From: Candidatus Aminicenantes bacterium UBA1061
GTDB taxonomy: Bacteria; Acidobacteriota; Aminicenantia; Aminicenantales; Saccharicenantaceae
Reading direction: 5' to 3'
Length of the DNA: 64,000 nt
NCBI GenBank assembly: GCA_002316315.1
Contig: DCDG01000022.1
Coordinates: forward strand, 226,412-290,411
Positions 43,281 to 51,042 of this stretch are shown in pieces. Numbering within the stretch: position 1 is the stretch's first letter; each line of letters starts with the position of its first letter. The notes below the pieces were generated by a model. It ran no database searches. It was not told the origin of the DNA and worked only from the letters and a program-made list of their open reading frames with translations. Position numbers and translations under genes: made by a program.

Positions 43281-43355
43281 TGGTAGGCGCGGAGGGGATT
43301 GAACCCACGGCCTCTTCCGCGTCAAGGAAGCGCTCTCCCACTGAGCTACGCGCCT
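43281..43355 (-). tRNA. tRNA-Val (anticodon GAC), CCA encoded
   Basis: Read on the minus strand, the acceptor AGGCGCG pairs fully with CGCGCCT, followed by A73 and an encoded CCA (43284-43281). The D-arm is GCTC/GAGC. The anticodon stem CTTCC/GGAAG encloses the loop TTGACGC, giving anticodon GAC at 43323-43321 (valine). The T-arm is GTGGG/CCCTC with TTCAATC. One oddity is a U-U opposition at positions 50-64 of the T-stem. It lies 69 bases before thrS on the same strand, 26 bases below a good promoter. Confidence 0.95.
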
Positions 43356-43380
43356 GCCAGATATTTTTCAAAGCCTATAT

Positions 43381-43410
43381 ATATTAATGAAATCCCCCTT
43401 AGCCTGTCAA
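43381..43410 (-). promoter_or_regulatory. Promoter for tRNA-Val and probably thrS
   Basis: A perfect TTGACA (43410-43405, minus strand) is followed after 18 bases by TAATAT (43386-43381). A TTAATA one base away would give a 17-base spacer. The predicted start falls near 43374, about 20 bases before the tRNA 5' end at 43355, a typical tRNA promoter layout. The thrS-infC train follows with no visible terminator. Confidence 0.55.
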
Positions 43411-43570
43411 GTTAATGACCAGCTTGCCCCGGGGCTAACAAAAAAGAGACTTAAGGCTGAAAAAAATGCCCAAAATTATTACCCGAAGATTTCAGATTGA
43501 TCTTATATCATAGAAGTTATGGGTCTTCCTTTTGTCTGGCATAAAACTGGTACTGGGTTATAATAAAAAT

Positions 43571-44041
43571 ATGATTGGCATTATGTCAGATTCTCATGAT
43601 AATTTGGTGGCTATCGATAAAGCCATCGACATCTTTAACCAGGCCGATTGCTCGCTGGTTATTCATGCCGGAGATATCATCGCTCCTTTTGCTGCTCAGG
43701 AATTAAGAAAGCTAAAATGCCCGGTTAAGGCCGTCTTTGGCAATTGCGACGGAGAAAAGGAAGGTCTGATTAAAGTTTTTGATGATCTGGGTGAAATCAA
43801 GCCGGCCCCTTTTGGCTTTATTCATGACGATCGGCGTTTTATCCTTTTCCATTATCCTCCTGGAGACAACAGGGATGAAGCAGAAATTGTGGTTTTTGGT
43901 CATACTCACCGGTCTCAGGTCAGCCAGCAGGGCACACTGTTAGTCATCAATCCTGGTGAAACGGGCGGTTGGGTAAAAGGAGTCAGCACAGTCGTTCTGC
44001 TCGATCCAGAGCAAATGGCGGCAGATATAATAATTTTATAA
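43571..44041 (+). CDS. YfcE/MJ0936-type calcineurin-like phosphodiesterase
   Basis: This small metallophosphoesterase has 156 residues from ATG 43571. A TTG at 43532 would add 13 residues (MSGIKLVLGYNKN) unlike the family, whose members start at the metal site. Motifs in order: IGIMSDSHDNL (Asp and His ligands, about 2-12), VIHAGDI (about 33-39), KAVFGNCDG (about 56-64), and VVFGHTHRSQV (about 103-113), ending NPGE. Members are cytoplasmic and hydrolyse cyclic nucleotides or phosphodiesters. It stands apart, divergent from the tRNA/thrS train. Confidence in the family is good; the substrate is unknown. Confidence 0.8.
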   Translation: MIGIMSDSHDNLVAIDKAIDIFNQADCSLVIHAGDIIAPFAAQELRKLKCPVKAVFGNCDGEKEGLIKVFDDLGEIKPAPFGFIHDDRRFILFHYPPGDNRDEAEIVVFGHTHRSQVSQQGTLLVINPGETGGWVKGVSTVVLLDPEQMAADIIIL

Positions 44042-44136
44042 TTACAGGAACTGGTGAAGGCACAGATAATAACAGGTAGATTTAGTAGATTTGGATTGTG
44101 AGACATAAACCTGTTAGATGGAGAGAATGTAAACCA

Positions 44137-44292
44137 ATGAGTAAGGCCATTGGAAACCGTCAAAAACCAGGCTGGCAGCAGGTAAGAAAAATGGAGGCTC
44201 ATGATCGAAAGAAACTTTTAAAAAAGTTTCAGGAGCAAAAGAGGAATAACCAGGCGGTGGTAAAAAAGGGGCAGAAAACCGGAGGTGGCTGA
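44137..44292 (+). CDS. Small basic hypothetical protein
   Basis: From ATG 44137 the ORF encodes 51 residues rich in Lys, Arg and Gln: MSKAIGNRQKPGWQQVRKME, then HDRKKLLKKFQEQKRNNQAV. It would be helical and probably nucleic-acid binding or disordered. GGAGAG lies 12 bases upstream, a little far. The codons look protein-like and there is no overlapping better ORF, but I know no family. It lies between the phosphodiesterase and the cpgS-like operon and could be a remnant. Low to moderate confidence that it is translated. Confidence 0.35.
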   Translation: MSKAIGNRQKPGWQQVRKMEAHDRKKLLKKFQEQKRNNQAVVKKGQKTGGG

Positions 44293-44348
44293 CTTTTAGT
44301 CATGCCCTGGCGAAAACCGCTCCTGTTGCTGGCCGCCTGAAATTGATC

Positions 44349-44363
44349 AAAGACCGGGTCTTT
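44349..44363 (+). terminator. Short perfect hairpin between the small ORF and the cpgS-like operon
   Basis: AAAGAC (44349-44354) pairs with GTCTTT (44358-44363) across a CGG loop. Only two T residues follow the stem run, so it is at best a weak terminator; it may be fortuitous. Confidence 0.2.
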
Positions 44364-44399
44364 CTGACTGTATTCAATTAGACTTTAACCTCTGTTTTT

Positions 44400-44408
44400 T
44401 GCTATACT
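44400..44408 (+). promoter_or_regulatory. Extended -10 promoter for the cpgS-arcC-argF operon
   Basis: TGC followed by TATACT (44403-44408) is an extended -10 motif like the one before purF. No consensus -35 is visible. It lies 70 bases before the ATG of the cpgS-like gene. Confidence 0.45.
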
Positions 44409-44478
44409 TATAGTTCTTGATGGCCAGGTAGAATGGCTGTCAAGCTAATTTGAAAAAATTATCGTAAGGAGCTTAGAA

Positions 44479-45783
44479 ATGAGGAAAGTCATAATTATGG
44501 GAGCTGCTGGTCGTGATTTTCACAATTTTAATGTCTATTTTCGTGATAACCCCGGTTACCGGGTGGTGGCTTTTACTGCTACTCAGATACCTGATATTGA
44601 AGGCAGAAAATATCCGGCAGCCCTGGCCGGAAAACTCTATCCTAAGGGAATACCTATTTATTCTGAAACCGAATTGACGGATCTCATCAAAGAACATAAG
44701 GTTGACGAGGTACATTTTGCTTATAGCGATGTTCCTCATGACTATGTCATGCACAAGGCTTCTGAAGTGATGGGGGCGGGAGCAAGTTTTGTCCTGCTCG
44801 GTCCAGACGACACGATGATTAAAAGCCGCCGGCCGGTCATTTCTGTCTGCGCGATCAGAACCGGTTCAGGAAAGAGTCAGACAACCAGGAAAGTAGCCCT
44901 CACCCTGAAAGCTAAAGGCCGCCGGGTGGTGGTTATCAGACATCCCATGCCCTATGGCGACCTGGAGGAACAGAAGGTTCAAAGGTTCGCCACCTACGAT
45001 GATCTTGACCGTCATGAATGCACGATTGAAGAAAGAGAAGAATATGAACCACATATTGACAACGGAATTATCGTTTATGCTGGTGTTGATTATGGCGCTA
45101 TTTTGAAACAAGCCGAAAAGGAAGCCGATGTCATCATCTGGGATGGCGGTAACAACGATTTTCCTTTTTATAAATCAGATCTGGAAATTGTGGTGGTAGA
45201 TCCACACCGGGCTGGCCACGAACTGAGCTATCATCCCGGCGAAACCAATTTCCGCCGGGCTGATGTTTATGTGGTAAATAAAATGGATACAGCCGAACCA
45301 GAAAAAATCCAGCTGGTGATGGATAATATCAAGAAAATTAATCCCAGGGCTAAAGTAATCAAAGCTAATTCGCCGATCTTTGTTGAGGATGGCTCTCAAA
45401 TTAAAGGTAAGAAGGTACTGGTCATTGAGGATGGCCCGACTCTGACTCACGGTGGTATGCGCTTTGGGGCGGGGATTGTAGCCGCTCAGCAATACCAGGC
45501 AGGTGAGATCATTGATCCGAGGCCTTATGCGGTTGGCAGCATTAAAAAGACTTTTGAGAAATATGGCCATCTGGATAAAGTCCTTCCGGCTATGGGCTAC
45601 GGGGAAAAACAGATGAGAGAACTGGCTTCCACCATAAGTAAAATAGACTGTGATCTGGTCATAAGTGGTACGCCAATCGATCTCAACCGGGTGATCAAAG
45701 TTAACAAGCCCATGCTTCGTGTTCACTATGAGCTGGAAGAAATTGGCCAGCCCACTATCAAATCTGTCTTAAAAGAATTTTGA
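44479..45783 (+). CDS. cpgS: Cyclic 2,3-diphosphoglycerate synthase-like P-loop protein
   Basis: The 434-residue protein resembles cyclic 2,3-diphosphoglycerate synthase, which in methanogenic archaea makes the thermoprotective solute cDPG. An N-terminal Rossmann-like segment (KVIIMGAAGRDFHNFNVYFR, about 3-22) precedes a SIMIBI-type P-loop RTGSGKSQTTRK (127-138). Then come HPMPYGDLEEQKVQRF, the WDGGNNDFPF block (about 225-234), the nucleotide-base motif VVNKMD (about 265-270) and a C-terminal domain ending in SGTPIDLNRVIKVNKP. The P-loop and NKxD-type motif suggest ATP or GTP hydrolysis. Bacterial homologues are often annotated only as GTPase, and cDPG synthesis is not proved for them. AAGGAG precedes the ATG, and carbamate kinase follows after 77 bases. 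The gene symbol is tentative. Confidence 0.7.
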   Translation: MRKVIIMGAAGRDFHNFNVYFRDNPGYRVVAFTATQIPDIEGRKYPAALAGKLYPKGIPIYSETELTDLIKEHKVDEVHFAYSDVPHDYVMHKASEVMGAGASFVLLGPDDTMIKSRRPVISVCAIRTGSGKSQTTRKVALTLKAKGRRVVVIRHPMPYGDLEEQKVQRFATYDDLDRHECTIEEREEYEPHIDNGIIVYAGVDYGAILKQAEKEADVIIWDGGNNDFPFYKSDLEIVVVDPHRAGHELSYHPGETNFRRADVYVVNKMDTAEPEKIQLVMDNIKKINPRAKVIKANSPIFVEDGSQIKGKKVLVIEDGPTLTHGGMRFGAGIVAAQQYQAGEIIDPRPYAVGSIKKTFEKYGHLDKVLPAMGYGEKQMRELASTISKIDCDLVISGTPIDLNRVIKVNKPMLRVHYELEEIGQPTIKSVLKEF

Positions 45784-45860
45784 GCCAGATTAATAGCCAG
45801 AAGAGCAGCTTCAGCTAAGAATTATAGAAGGGAAATAAGGCGAGTGTAAGGCGGCAGAAG

Positions 45861-46847
45861 ATGAAGGTGAGAATCGCACTGATAGCCTTTGGTGGAAATG
45901 CCATACTCCCTGAAAACCAGAAAGGTTTACAGGAAGAGCAAATGCACCAGGCTCAGAAGGCAGCTGAACTCATGGTGCAGATTATTAAAAAAGGCTATGA
46001 GCTGATTGTTGTTCACGGCAACGGGCCTCAAGTGGGTAATTTGCTTATTCAAATGGAAGAGGCAGCCAATAAGATTCCGCCTTTCAGCCTGGACGTCTGT
46101 GATGCCATGACTGAAGGCAGCATGGGTTTCATGCTGGAAAAAGCCATTATCAACGAGCTTCGCCGTCAGTCAATAGATAAGGATGTGGCCACAATTATTA
46201 CTCAGGTAGTGGTAGACAAGGATGATCCTGCTTTTGAGAAGCCAACCAAGCCCATCGGACCTTTCTATCCTAAGTTCAGGGCTCAGCAACTATCCCGGCA
46301 AAAGAAGTGGACGATGGTGGAAGATGCCGGGCGCGGCTTTCGGCGAGTTGTTCCTTCTCCCCGACCGATTGATATTGTCCCCAGGCGGATAGTCAGAGAC
46401 CTGGTTATGTCTGGCCGGGTAGTGATTGCCGTCGGGGGTGGGGGTGTACCGGTGGTTATTAACAGCCGCGGTTTGTATGAAGGCGTTGAAGCTGTTATAG
46501 ATAAAGACTATGCTTCGAGCCTTCTGGCCCGGGAAGTTGGTGCTGAATTATTCATTATTCTGACCAGTATCTCCAGAGTTTATTATCATTATGGCCGGCC
46601 AGACCAGAGAGCCTTGCCGGTCATCACGGTGGGAGAAGCTAAAAAACTTCTCGAGCAAGGAGAGTTTCCTCCAGGCTCAATGGGTCCCAAGATCAGAGCA
46701 GCTATTGAATATATTGAAGCTGGAGGAAAGGAGGTTCTTATTACCTCGGCCAGCCATTTGAAATCTGCCTTGATTAATCGTTCCGGGACAAGAATTGTCC
46801 ATGGAATTCCTGCAAGTTCAAAATTAGACATTGGAGGAGAGTTATGA
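45861..46847 (+). CDS. arcC: Carbamate kinase
   Basis: Carbamate kinase interconverts carbamoyl phosphate plus ADP with carbamate plus ATP. The 328-residue amino-acid-kinase fold protein shows IALIAFGGNAILPENQKG (about 5-22), VVHGNGPQVGNLL (about 52-64), QVVVDKDDPAFEKPTKPIGP (about 112-131), RRVVPSPRPIDI, and VIAVGGGGVPVV, followed by AVIDKDYASSLLA. All are typical. It overlaps the ornithine carbamoyltransferase start by 4 bases. Together they could make ATP from carbamoyl phosphate in fermentation, or the reverse. No arginine deiminase (arcA) is in the window, so the source of carbamoyl phosphate is unknown. Confidence 0.94.
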   Translation: MKVRIALIAFGGNAILPENQKGLQEEQMHQAQKAAELMVQIIKKGYELIVVHGNGPQVGNLLIQMEEAANKIPPFSLDVCDAMTEGSMGFMLEKAIINELRRQSIDKDVATIITQVVVDKDDPAFEKPTKPIGPFYPKFRAQQLSRQKKWTMVEDAGRGFRRVVPSPRPIDIVPRRIVRDLVMSGRVVIAVGGGGVPVVINSRGLYEGVEAVIDKDYASSLLAREVGAELFIILTSISRVYYHYGRPDQRALPVITVGEAKKLLEQGEFPPGSMGPKIRAAIEYIEAGGKEVLITSASHLKSALINRSGTRIVHGIPASSKLDIGGEL

Positions 46848-47764
46848 AAAAAGATTTTATCACCATACATGATCTAAGCCAGTATGAATTTTATGAAATT
46901 CTCGATCTGACCAAAAAAATGAAAAAAAACCCGGAGAAATACCGTTCGGCTCTTAAAGATAAGATTCTGGCCATGATCTTTCAGAAGCCTTCTCTCCGGA
47001 CAAGAATGACCTTTGAGGTCGGCATGCTGCAATTAGGCGGCGAAGGTATCTACCTGGCTCCTTCTGATATCCAAATGGGTTCTCGTGAGAGTGTCCGGGA
47101 TATAGGCAAAAATCTTGAGCGCTGGGTTGACGGCATTATGATCAGGACTTTCGGGCATGATATAATTCTCGACCTGGCTGAAAGCACCAGAGTTCCCGTT
47201 ATCAATGCCCTGACCGATTTGCTTCATCCCTGCCAGGCGATGGCTGATGTCTTTACCCTGCTGGAAAAAAAGGATAGACTGGCTGGTCTCAAGCTGGCTT
47301 ATGTTGGTGATGGAAACAATGTGGCTCACAGCCTGATGCTGGCTGCAGCTAAAGCCGGGATGAAAATAGCTGTGGCTACTCCCCCTGGTTATGAGCCAAA
47401 GCAAGAAATCATAAGCTGGGCTAAAGAAGATGGACAGGGCACAGATTTTGAATTGACCATTACCCATGACCCAGTAGAAGCTGTGAAAGATGCAGATGCC
47501 ATTTATACTGATGTCTGGGCTTCGATGGGCCAGGAAGCAGAAAAAGAAGCCAGGAAGAAGATTTTTGCTCCTTATCAGGTTAACGGGGAATTATTTTCCA
47601 AGGCAAAAGCCGAAACTTATTTTATGCACTGTCTGCCTGCTCATCGAGGCGAAGAAGTGACGGATGAGATTATGGATTCTCCGAATTCAATAGTCTATGA
47701 CCAGGCTGAAAACAGATTACATGTGCAAAAGGTTATCATGAAGATTCTAATGGGGAAAAAATAA
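46844..47764 (+). CDS. argF: Ornithine carbamoyltransferase
   Basis: OTCase converts ornithine and carbamoyl phosphate to citrulline, or the reverse in the arginine deiminase route. The 306 residues have the carbamoyl-phosphate motif QKPSLRTRMTFEVGMLQLGG (about 47-66; SLRTR replaces the commoner STRTR), DIQMGSRESVRDIGKNLERW, HPCQAMAD (about 126-133), and the ornithine-site HCLPAHRGEEV (about 265-275) with its catalytic cysteine. Length is normal. GGAGG precedes the ATG. The pairing with carbamate kinase, rather than other arg genes, favours a catabolic or energy-yielding role (arcB), but sequence alone does not decide. The 709-aa gene starts 3 bases later. Confidence 0.93.
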   Translation: MKKDFITIHDLSQYEFYEILDLTKKMKKNPEKYRSALKDKILAMIFQKPSLRTRMTFEVGMLQLGGEGIYLAPSDIQMGSRESVRDIGKNLERWVDGIMIRTFGHDIILDLAESTRVPVINALTDLLHPCQAMADVFTLLEKKDRLAGLKLAYVGDGNNVAHSLMLAAAKAGMKIAVATPPGYEPKQEIISWAKEDGQGTDFELTITHDPVEAVKDADAIYTDVWASMGQEAEKEARKKIFAPYQVNGELFSKAKAETYFMHCLPAHRGEEVTDEIMDSPNSIVYDQAENRLHVQKVIMKILMGKK

Positions 47765-47767
47765 CCA

Positions 47768-49897
47768 ATGGATAAAGAAAACTTAAAAATTACAGCCGTA
47801 ACCGTCGATGATCTGGCTGTAATTGAACAGGAATTAACCAGGACAAATCGGCCTTTGATCACAGCCGAACTGACGGAAAAACTGGCTTTTGCCAAGACGG
47901 CCAGCGAACGCCATCAGGCTGTTAAAATTTATGATCCAAATGCCCGCTATGAACTTGGAGACTATATCTATAAAGAATATGATGAAAATCTTCAGGTTGG
48001 CAGCAAGGCTACCGAACATTTTCAGGGCGGAGTGGTGCTCAAGGTGATAAAAAAGACTAAGCTGCCCAATTTTCCTTACGAAATGCTGGAAGTTGATTAT
48101 GATGGTGGGGGGCCTTTTCGCCGCTATCTTGATTACATGAAAAAGACCAAAACCGAGGTCTTGCTGCCCTCAAATCCTGACGGACAGGGGATTGAACCTG
48201 AAATTCTCGAGCAAGAGCGCGATCCACGGCAGACCGAACTGCCGATGACCGAGAAAGATATTAAAGCCCTCGAGAGAAACTTGAGGAAAGCCATGGGCAG
48301 CTCCCCGGCTTTCTTTAGCTGGAATGATTTCTGGCAATCGAATTCAAAAAGGATTGAGATACCTGAAGAAAAAATCAAGGAAATTTCTGAAGAGCTGGCT
48401 ACTTCGCAGATATCTTTCTCCACTGAGGAGATAATAAAAAAACATTTTGGCCTTGAGCCATCCAGTGATCTCTTTGAGCTTTATTGTCTGTCCTTAAATT
48501 CTTTACTTGAGAAGAAATACCGCAAAGATTTTATTTGCCTGTCAACCAGAAACTGGGGTAAGTGGCACTTGAAGAGTGTTCTCAACAAGCTGCCTGAAGG
48601 ACTGCCCATCTCCAGCCCGCTGGCTCCAGTACCTGATCTCGGACAGGGAGAAGGCCTGCAGTATTCCCGGATTGATTCTTTTCCATTTAAGGTTTATCTA
48701 ACCTGGCGGGAGATTATATCCGGCGCAGTCCGTATCCCCCGCAGTCTCTCTCGTGAATTTACTTCCAGAGAATATCAGTTCATTGATGATGAGGATGGCA
48801 AATCCTATACGGTCTACTATTATCCCGAGGGAAATTATCTTCTTGGACTGGGTGAATATTTTCGAACGAATAACATTCCTCAGGGAACAAGTCTGACTAT
48901 TAACCGGAGAGCGCCTGACACTTTTACTTTCTGGATAAAAAAATCCAAGAAGAAAACAGCCACTTACAGACTGGAATATAATCCTGAGACGGGGCATTTT
49001 AGCCTGAGCCAGGAGGAGGTTTTTACTCTGGCCATGGCTAACAAGAGCCTGAACCTGGACAGAGAAACTGTGGCTTGCCTTTTGACCATGCAGGAGGAAA
49101 ACGAGAATCTTGATCTGAGGCAGCTGCTGGTTAAAATCTTCAAAACGCCGGAATTAACCGGCAATAATAGATCCCTGCATTTTCTTCGGGCATATCATCT
49201 GGTTGATCTGCTGCAAGCGACCACCGCTGAAGATATTGAATATGTACTTAATAATGCACCCGAATTTGTGGCTTCAGAGAAAAAGGAAGGTATTTATATT
49301 TACCAGGAATCACTTGAGCCGAAAGAAGTTCCCATGGAAGAAGAGAAAGCAGCAGTCTCTTTTCTGGAATCACTGGCTGAGCAGCTGGCCGGTAGCGCAC
49401 CTGAAGCCGGACTGGCAATGACCCAGGAGCAAGTTCCTCCTGAAGAGTCAGAACAGCCCGTGGTGGAAAAGATGGCTGAAGAGACTAAGCCAAAAGAGGT
49501 TGTTCCTGCTGCTCAAGAGTCTGAAATTAAGGTTACTCTTGGACCGGTTAAGAAGGAAAAAGCAAAAGAAATAGTAAAAGAAGTGAAGCCGGGCAAAAAG
49601 AAAAAAGGAGCAGCCGAAGATAAAAAATTTAAGCCGAAAAAAAGCGACCGCCGCTTGATTGAAGAAAGGATTGTCGAAGAGGAATCTGAAATAGAAGCCC
49701 TGGAAGCGATTAAAGCTCAACAAGAAAAAATAGAAGAAGGATCCGAGGCTGAAGAGAAGACCATTCAGGTGGAACTGGAAGCGGGCAAGGAAGAGGCTAA
49801 GTTTGGTTTCTTTGCTGAAATGTTGAAATCAGCTTTGACCAAGAAACAGTCAGAACAGAAAGAAGAAGAAGAAGAAGAGCAGAAAAATAATAAATAG
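47768..49897 (+). CDS. Large 709-residue protein of unknown function, putative nucleic-acid binding
   Basis: I do not recognise this family. The start is ATG 47768, only 3 bases after argF. Residues about 1-135 form a folded block (DPNARYELGDYIYKEYDENL, HFQGGVVLKVIKKTKLPNFP). A helical region near 195-285 has winged-helix spacing (SFSTEEIIKKHFGLEPSSDL). Residues about 295-395 are beta-rich (KVYLTWREIISGAVRIPRSL, YTVYYYPEGNYLLGLGEYF) and distantly recall a B3-type DNA-binding barrel. From about 530 the chain is low-complexity, with alternating Lys and Glu runs (KPGKKKKGAAEDKKFKPKKS, EEEEEEQKNNK), probably disordered. No enzyme motif, signal peptide or membrane helix is seen. The context points to co-expression with carbamoyl-phosphate genes; the function is unknown. 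Confidence 0.6.
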   Translation: MDKENLKITAVTVDDLAVIEQELTRTNRPLITAELTEKLAFAKTASERHQAVKIYDPNARYELGDYIYKEYDENLQVGSKATEHFQGGVVLKVIKKTKLPNFPYEMLEVDYDGGGPFRRYLDYMKKTKTEVLLPSNPDGQGIEPEILEQERDPRQTELPMTEKDIKALERNLRKAMGSSPAFFSWNDFWQSNSKRIEIPEEKIKEISEELATSQISFSTEEIIKKHFGLEPSSDLFELYCLSLNSLLEKKYRKDFICLSTRNWGKWHLKSVLNKLPEGLPISSPLAPVPDLGQGEGLQYSRIDSFPFKVYLTWREIISGAVRIPRSLSREFTSREYQFIDDEDGKSYTVYYYPEGNYLLGLGEYFRTNNIPQGTSLTINRRAPDTFTFWIKKSKKKTATYRLEYNPETGHFSLSQEEVFTLAMANKSLNLDRETVACLLTMQEENENLDLRQLLVKIFKTPELTGNNRSLHFLRAYHLVDLLQATTAEDIEYVLNNAPEFVASEKKEGIYIYQESLEPKEVPMEEEKAAVSFLESLAEQLAGSAPEAGLAMTQEQVPPEESEQPVVEKMAEETKPKEVVPAAQESEIKVTLGPVKKEKAKEIVKEVKPGKKKKGAAEDKKFKPKKSDRRLIEERIVEEESEIEALEAIKAQQEKIEEGSEAEEKTIQVELEAGKEEAKFGFFAEMLKSALTKKQSEQKEEEEEEQKNNK

Positions 49898-49919
49898 TTC
49901 GACGATTAACCAGGTCAGT

Positions 49920-51023
49920 TTAGATTATCACCCGTTTCGAACCGAGCCGGCGAGTGAGACCTAATTCATCCAGAAATTCCAGCAGGGGAATGGCGTATTT
50001 TCTGGACAGACCGGTTATCTCCTTAAACTCGCCAACTGTCAACTCTTCCTGGCCATTTCTTTTTCTTTCGGCCAGTTGTTTTTTTATCTCCTCGAGCCAG
50101 CTGGCATGAAGAATAAAACCTTCCTGGCTTTCCACTATTTTCCTTTTCTGAAGGAGAAGCTCGACTATCGTCTCCAGGCGACTCGGATGAACTTTAAATT
50201 TTCGGGCCAGTTCTTCAAGGGAAGAAGCAGAAAACTTCTGTTCAAGTAACATTTTCTCGATGGCCCTCATAATCTCGCCTTCTTCTTTTGATAAACTGGT
50301 TTCAAACCCCTGCCGTTGGATGTGTTCCCCGCTGATTTCTAGTTGCCCGTCTTTTAAGAGCCGGTTCAAAGCCAGCAGAAGCACTGGTTTGGGAAGCCTG
50401 AATCTCTCTTTAACCTTTTTTATTGATGGCCCGGTTTCGGCTGGCCGTCGCTGATGATAAGTTTCAACAAAGCTCATTATTTTACCAGCTAAGAAATCAA
50501 AGCTTTTCTGGCTCAGGAGGAAAAGAGGTGAGAATTCCAGAATGAAAAGCTTGCCTCTTTTTTCCAGATTCATGGCTAAGCGACTGAGCTCGGACGAAGG
50601 CAACCGGCAAAAGGCTTCCATCTCTGGTTCCCGTAACCCCTTTAGGCCAGCTTCTTCAGTCAGGGCTAGAAGCATGGCTTCCTCTCCGTCTGCATATCTA
50701 TCAAGCCACTTAATGAATCTCTCCTCGCTTTTTATCTTTTTTATCTGGCCAGCCCCAGGATAAATTACTCTCAGCGGGGCAGGCAACTCACAGCCAGAGA
50801 ATTTTATCTGAAAGCTGTCTCCCCATCTGACTTCAAAAGGGAGCCTGGCTTCTACCCTCAGGTAAGGTCGATTGAACTTTTTAGAAGTCTGGCTTGTAGC
50901 TTCCACTCTTGCCCGGTACTGGCCCTGGCTATTAATAATCTGGCCCGTAGGCTGCTCTGCTCCAGTTAACTCCAGCCATTCAATGCCAGGCAGGGCATAA
51001 AAAACAATCTCAATAGAGTTCAT
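49920..51023 (-). CDS. SelB-like protein: domain III plus winged helices, no GTPase domain
   Basis: The 367 residues match the C-terminal half of SelB, the selenocysteine-specific elongation factor. Residues about 35-75 look like EF-Tu-type domain III (RPYLRVEARLPFEVRWGDSF). Four winged helices then run to the end, the last being EELTVGEFKEITGLSRKYAI then PLLEFLDELGLTRRLGSKRV, the SelB mRNA-binding signature. The GTPase and domain II (about 250-300 residues) are absent. This is not simple 5' loss: rnr ends 19 bases upstream and the ATG at 51023 has GAGAG/AGAAG upstream. It could be an independent RNA-binding protein, or one half of a split SelB whose other part lies elsewhere. No selA, selD or tRNA-Sec is in this window. 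Confidence 0.7.
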   Translation of the reverse strand: MNSIEIVFYALPGIEWLELTGAEQPTGQIINSQGQYRARVEATSQTSKKFNRPYLRVEARLPFEVRWGDSFQIKFSGCELPAPLRVIYPGAGQIKKIKSEERFIKWLDRYADGEEAMLLALTEEAGLKGLREPEMEAFCRLPSSELSRLAMNLEKRGKLFILEFSPLFLLSQKSFDFLAGKIMSFVETYHQRRPAETGPSIKKVKERFRLPKPVLLLALNRLLKDGQLEISGEHIQRQGFETSLSKEEGEIMRAIEKMLLEQKFSASSLEELARKFKVHPSRLETIVELLLQKRKIVESQEGFILHASWLEEIKKQLAERKRNGQEELTVGEFKEITGLSRKYAIPLLEFLDELGLTRRLGSKRVII

Positions 51024-51042
51024 CTTCTGCTCTCTTCATATT

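Noticed and set aside
43387..43500. 37-codon ORF on the plus strand above the tRNA
   Set aside because: It overlaps the tRNA promoter on the opposite strand, has no ribosome site, and resembles nothing known.
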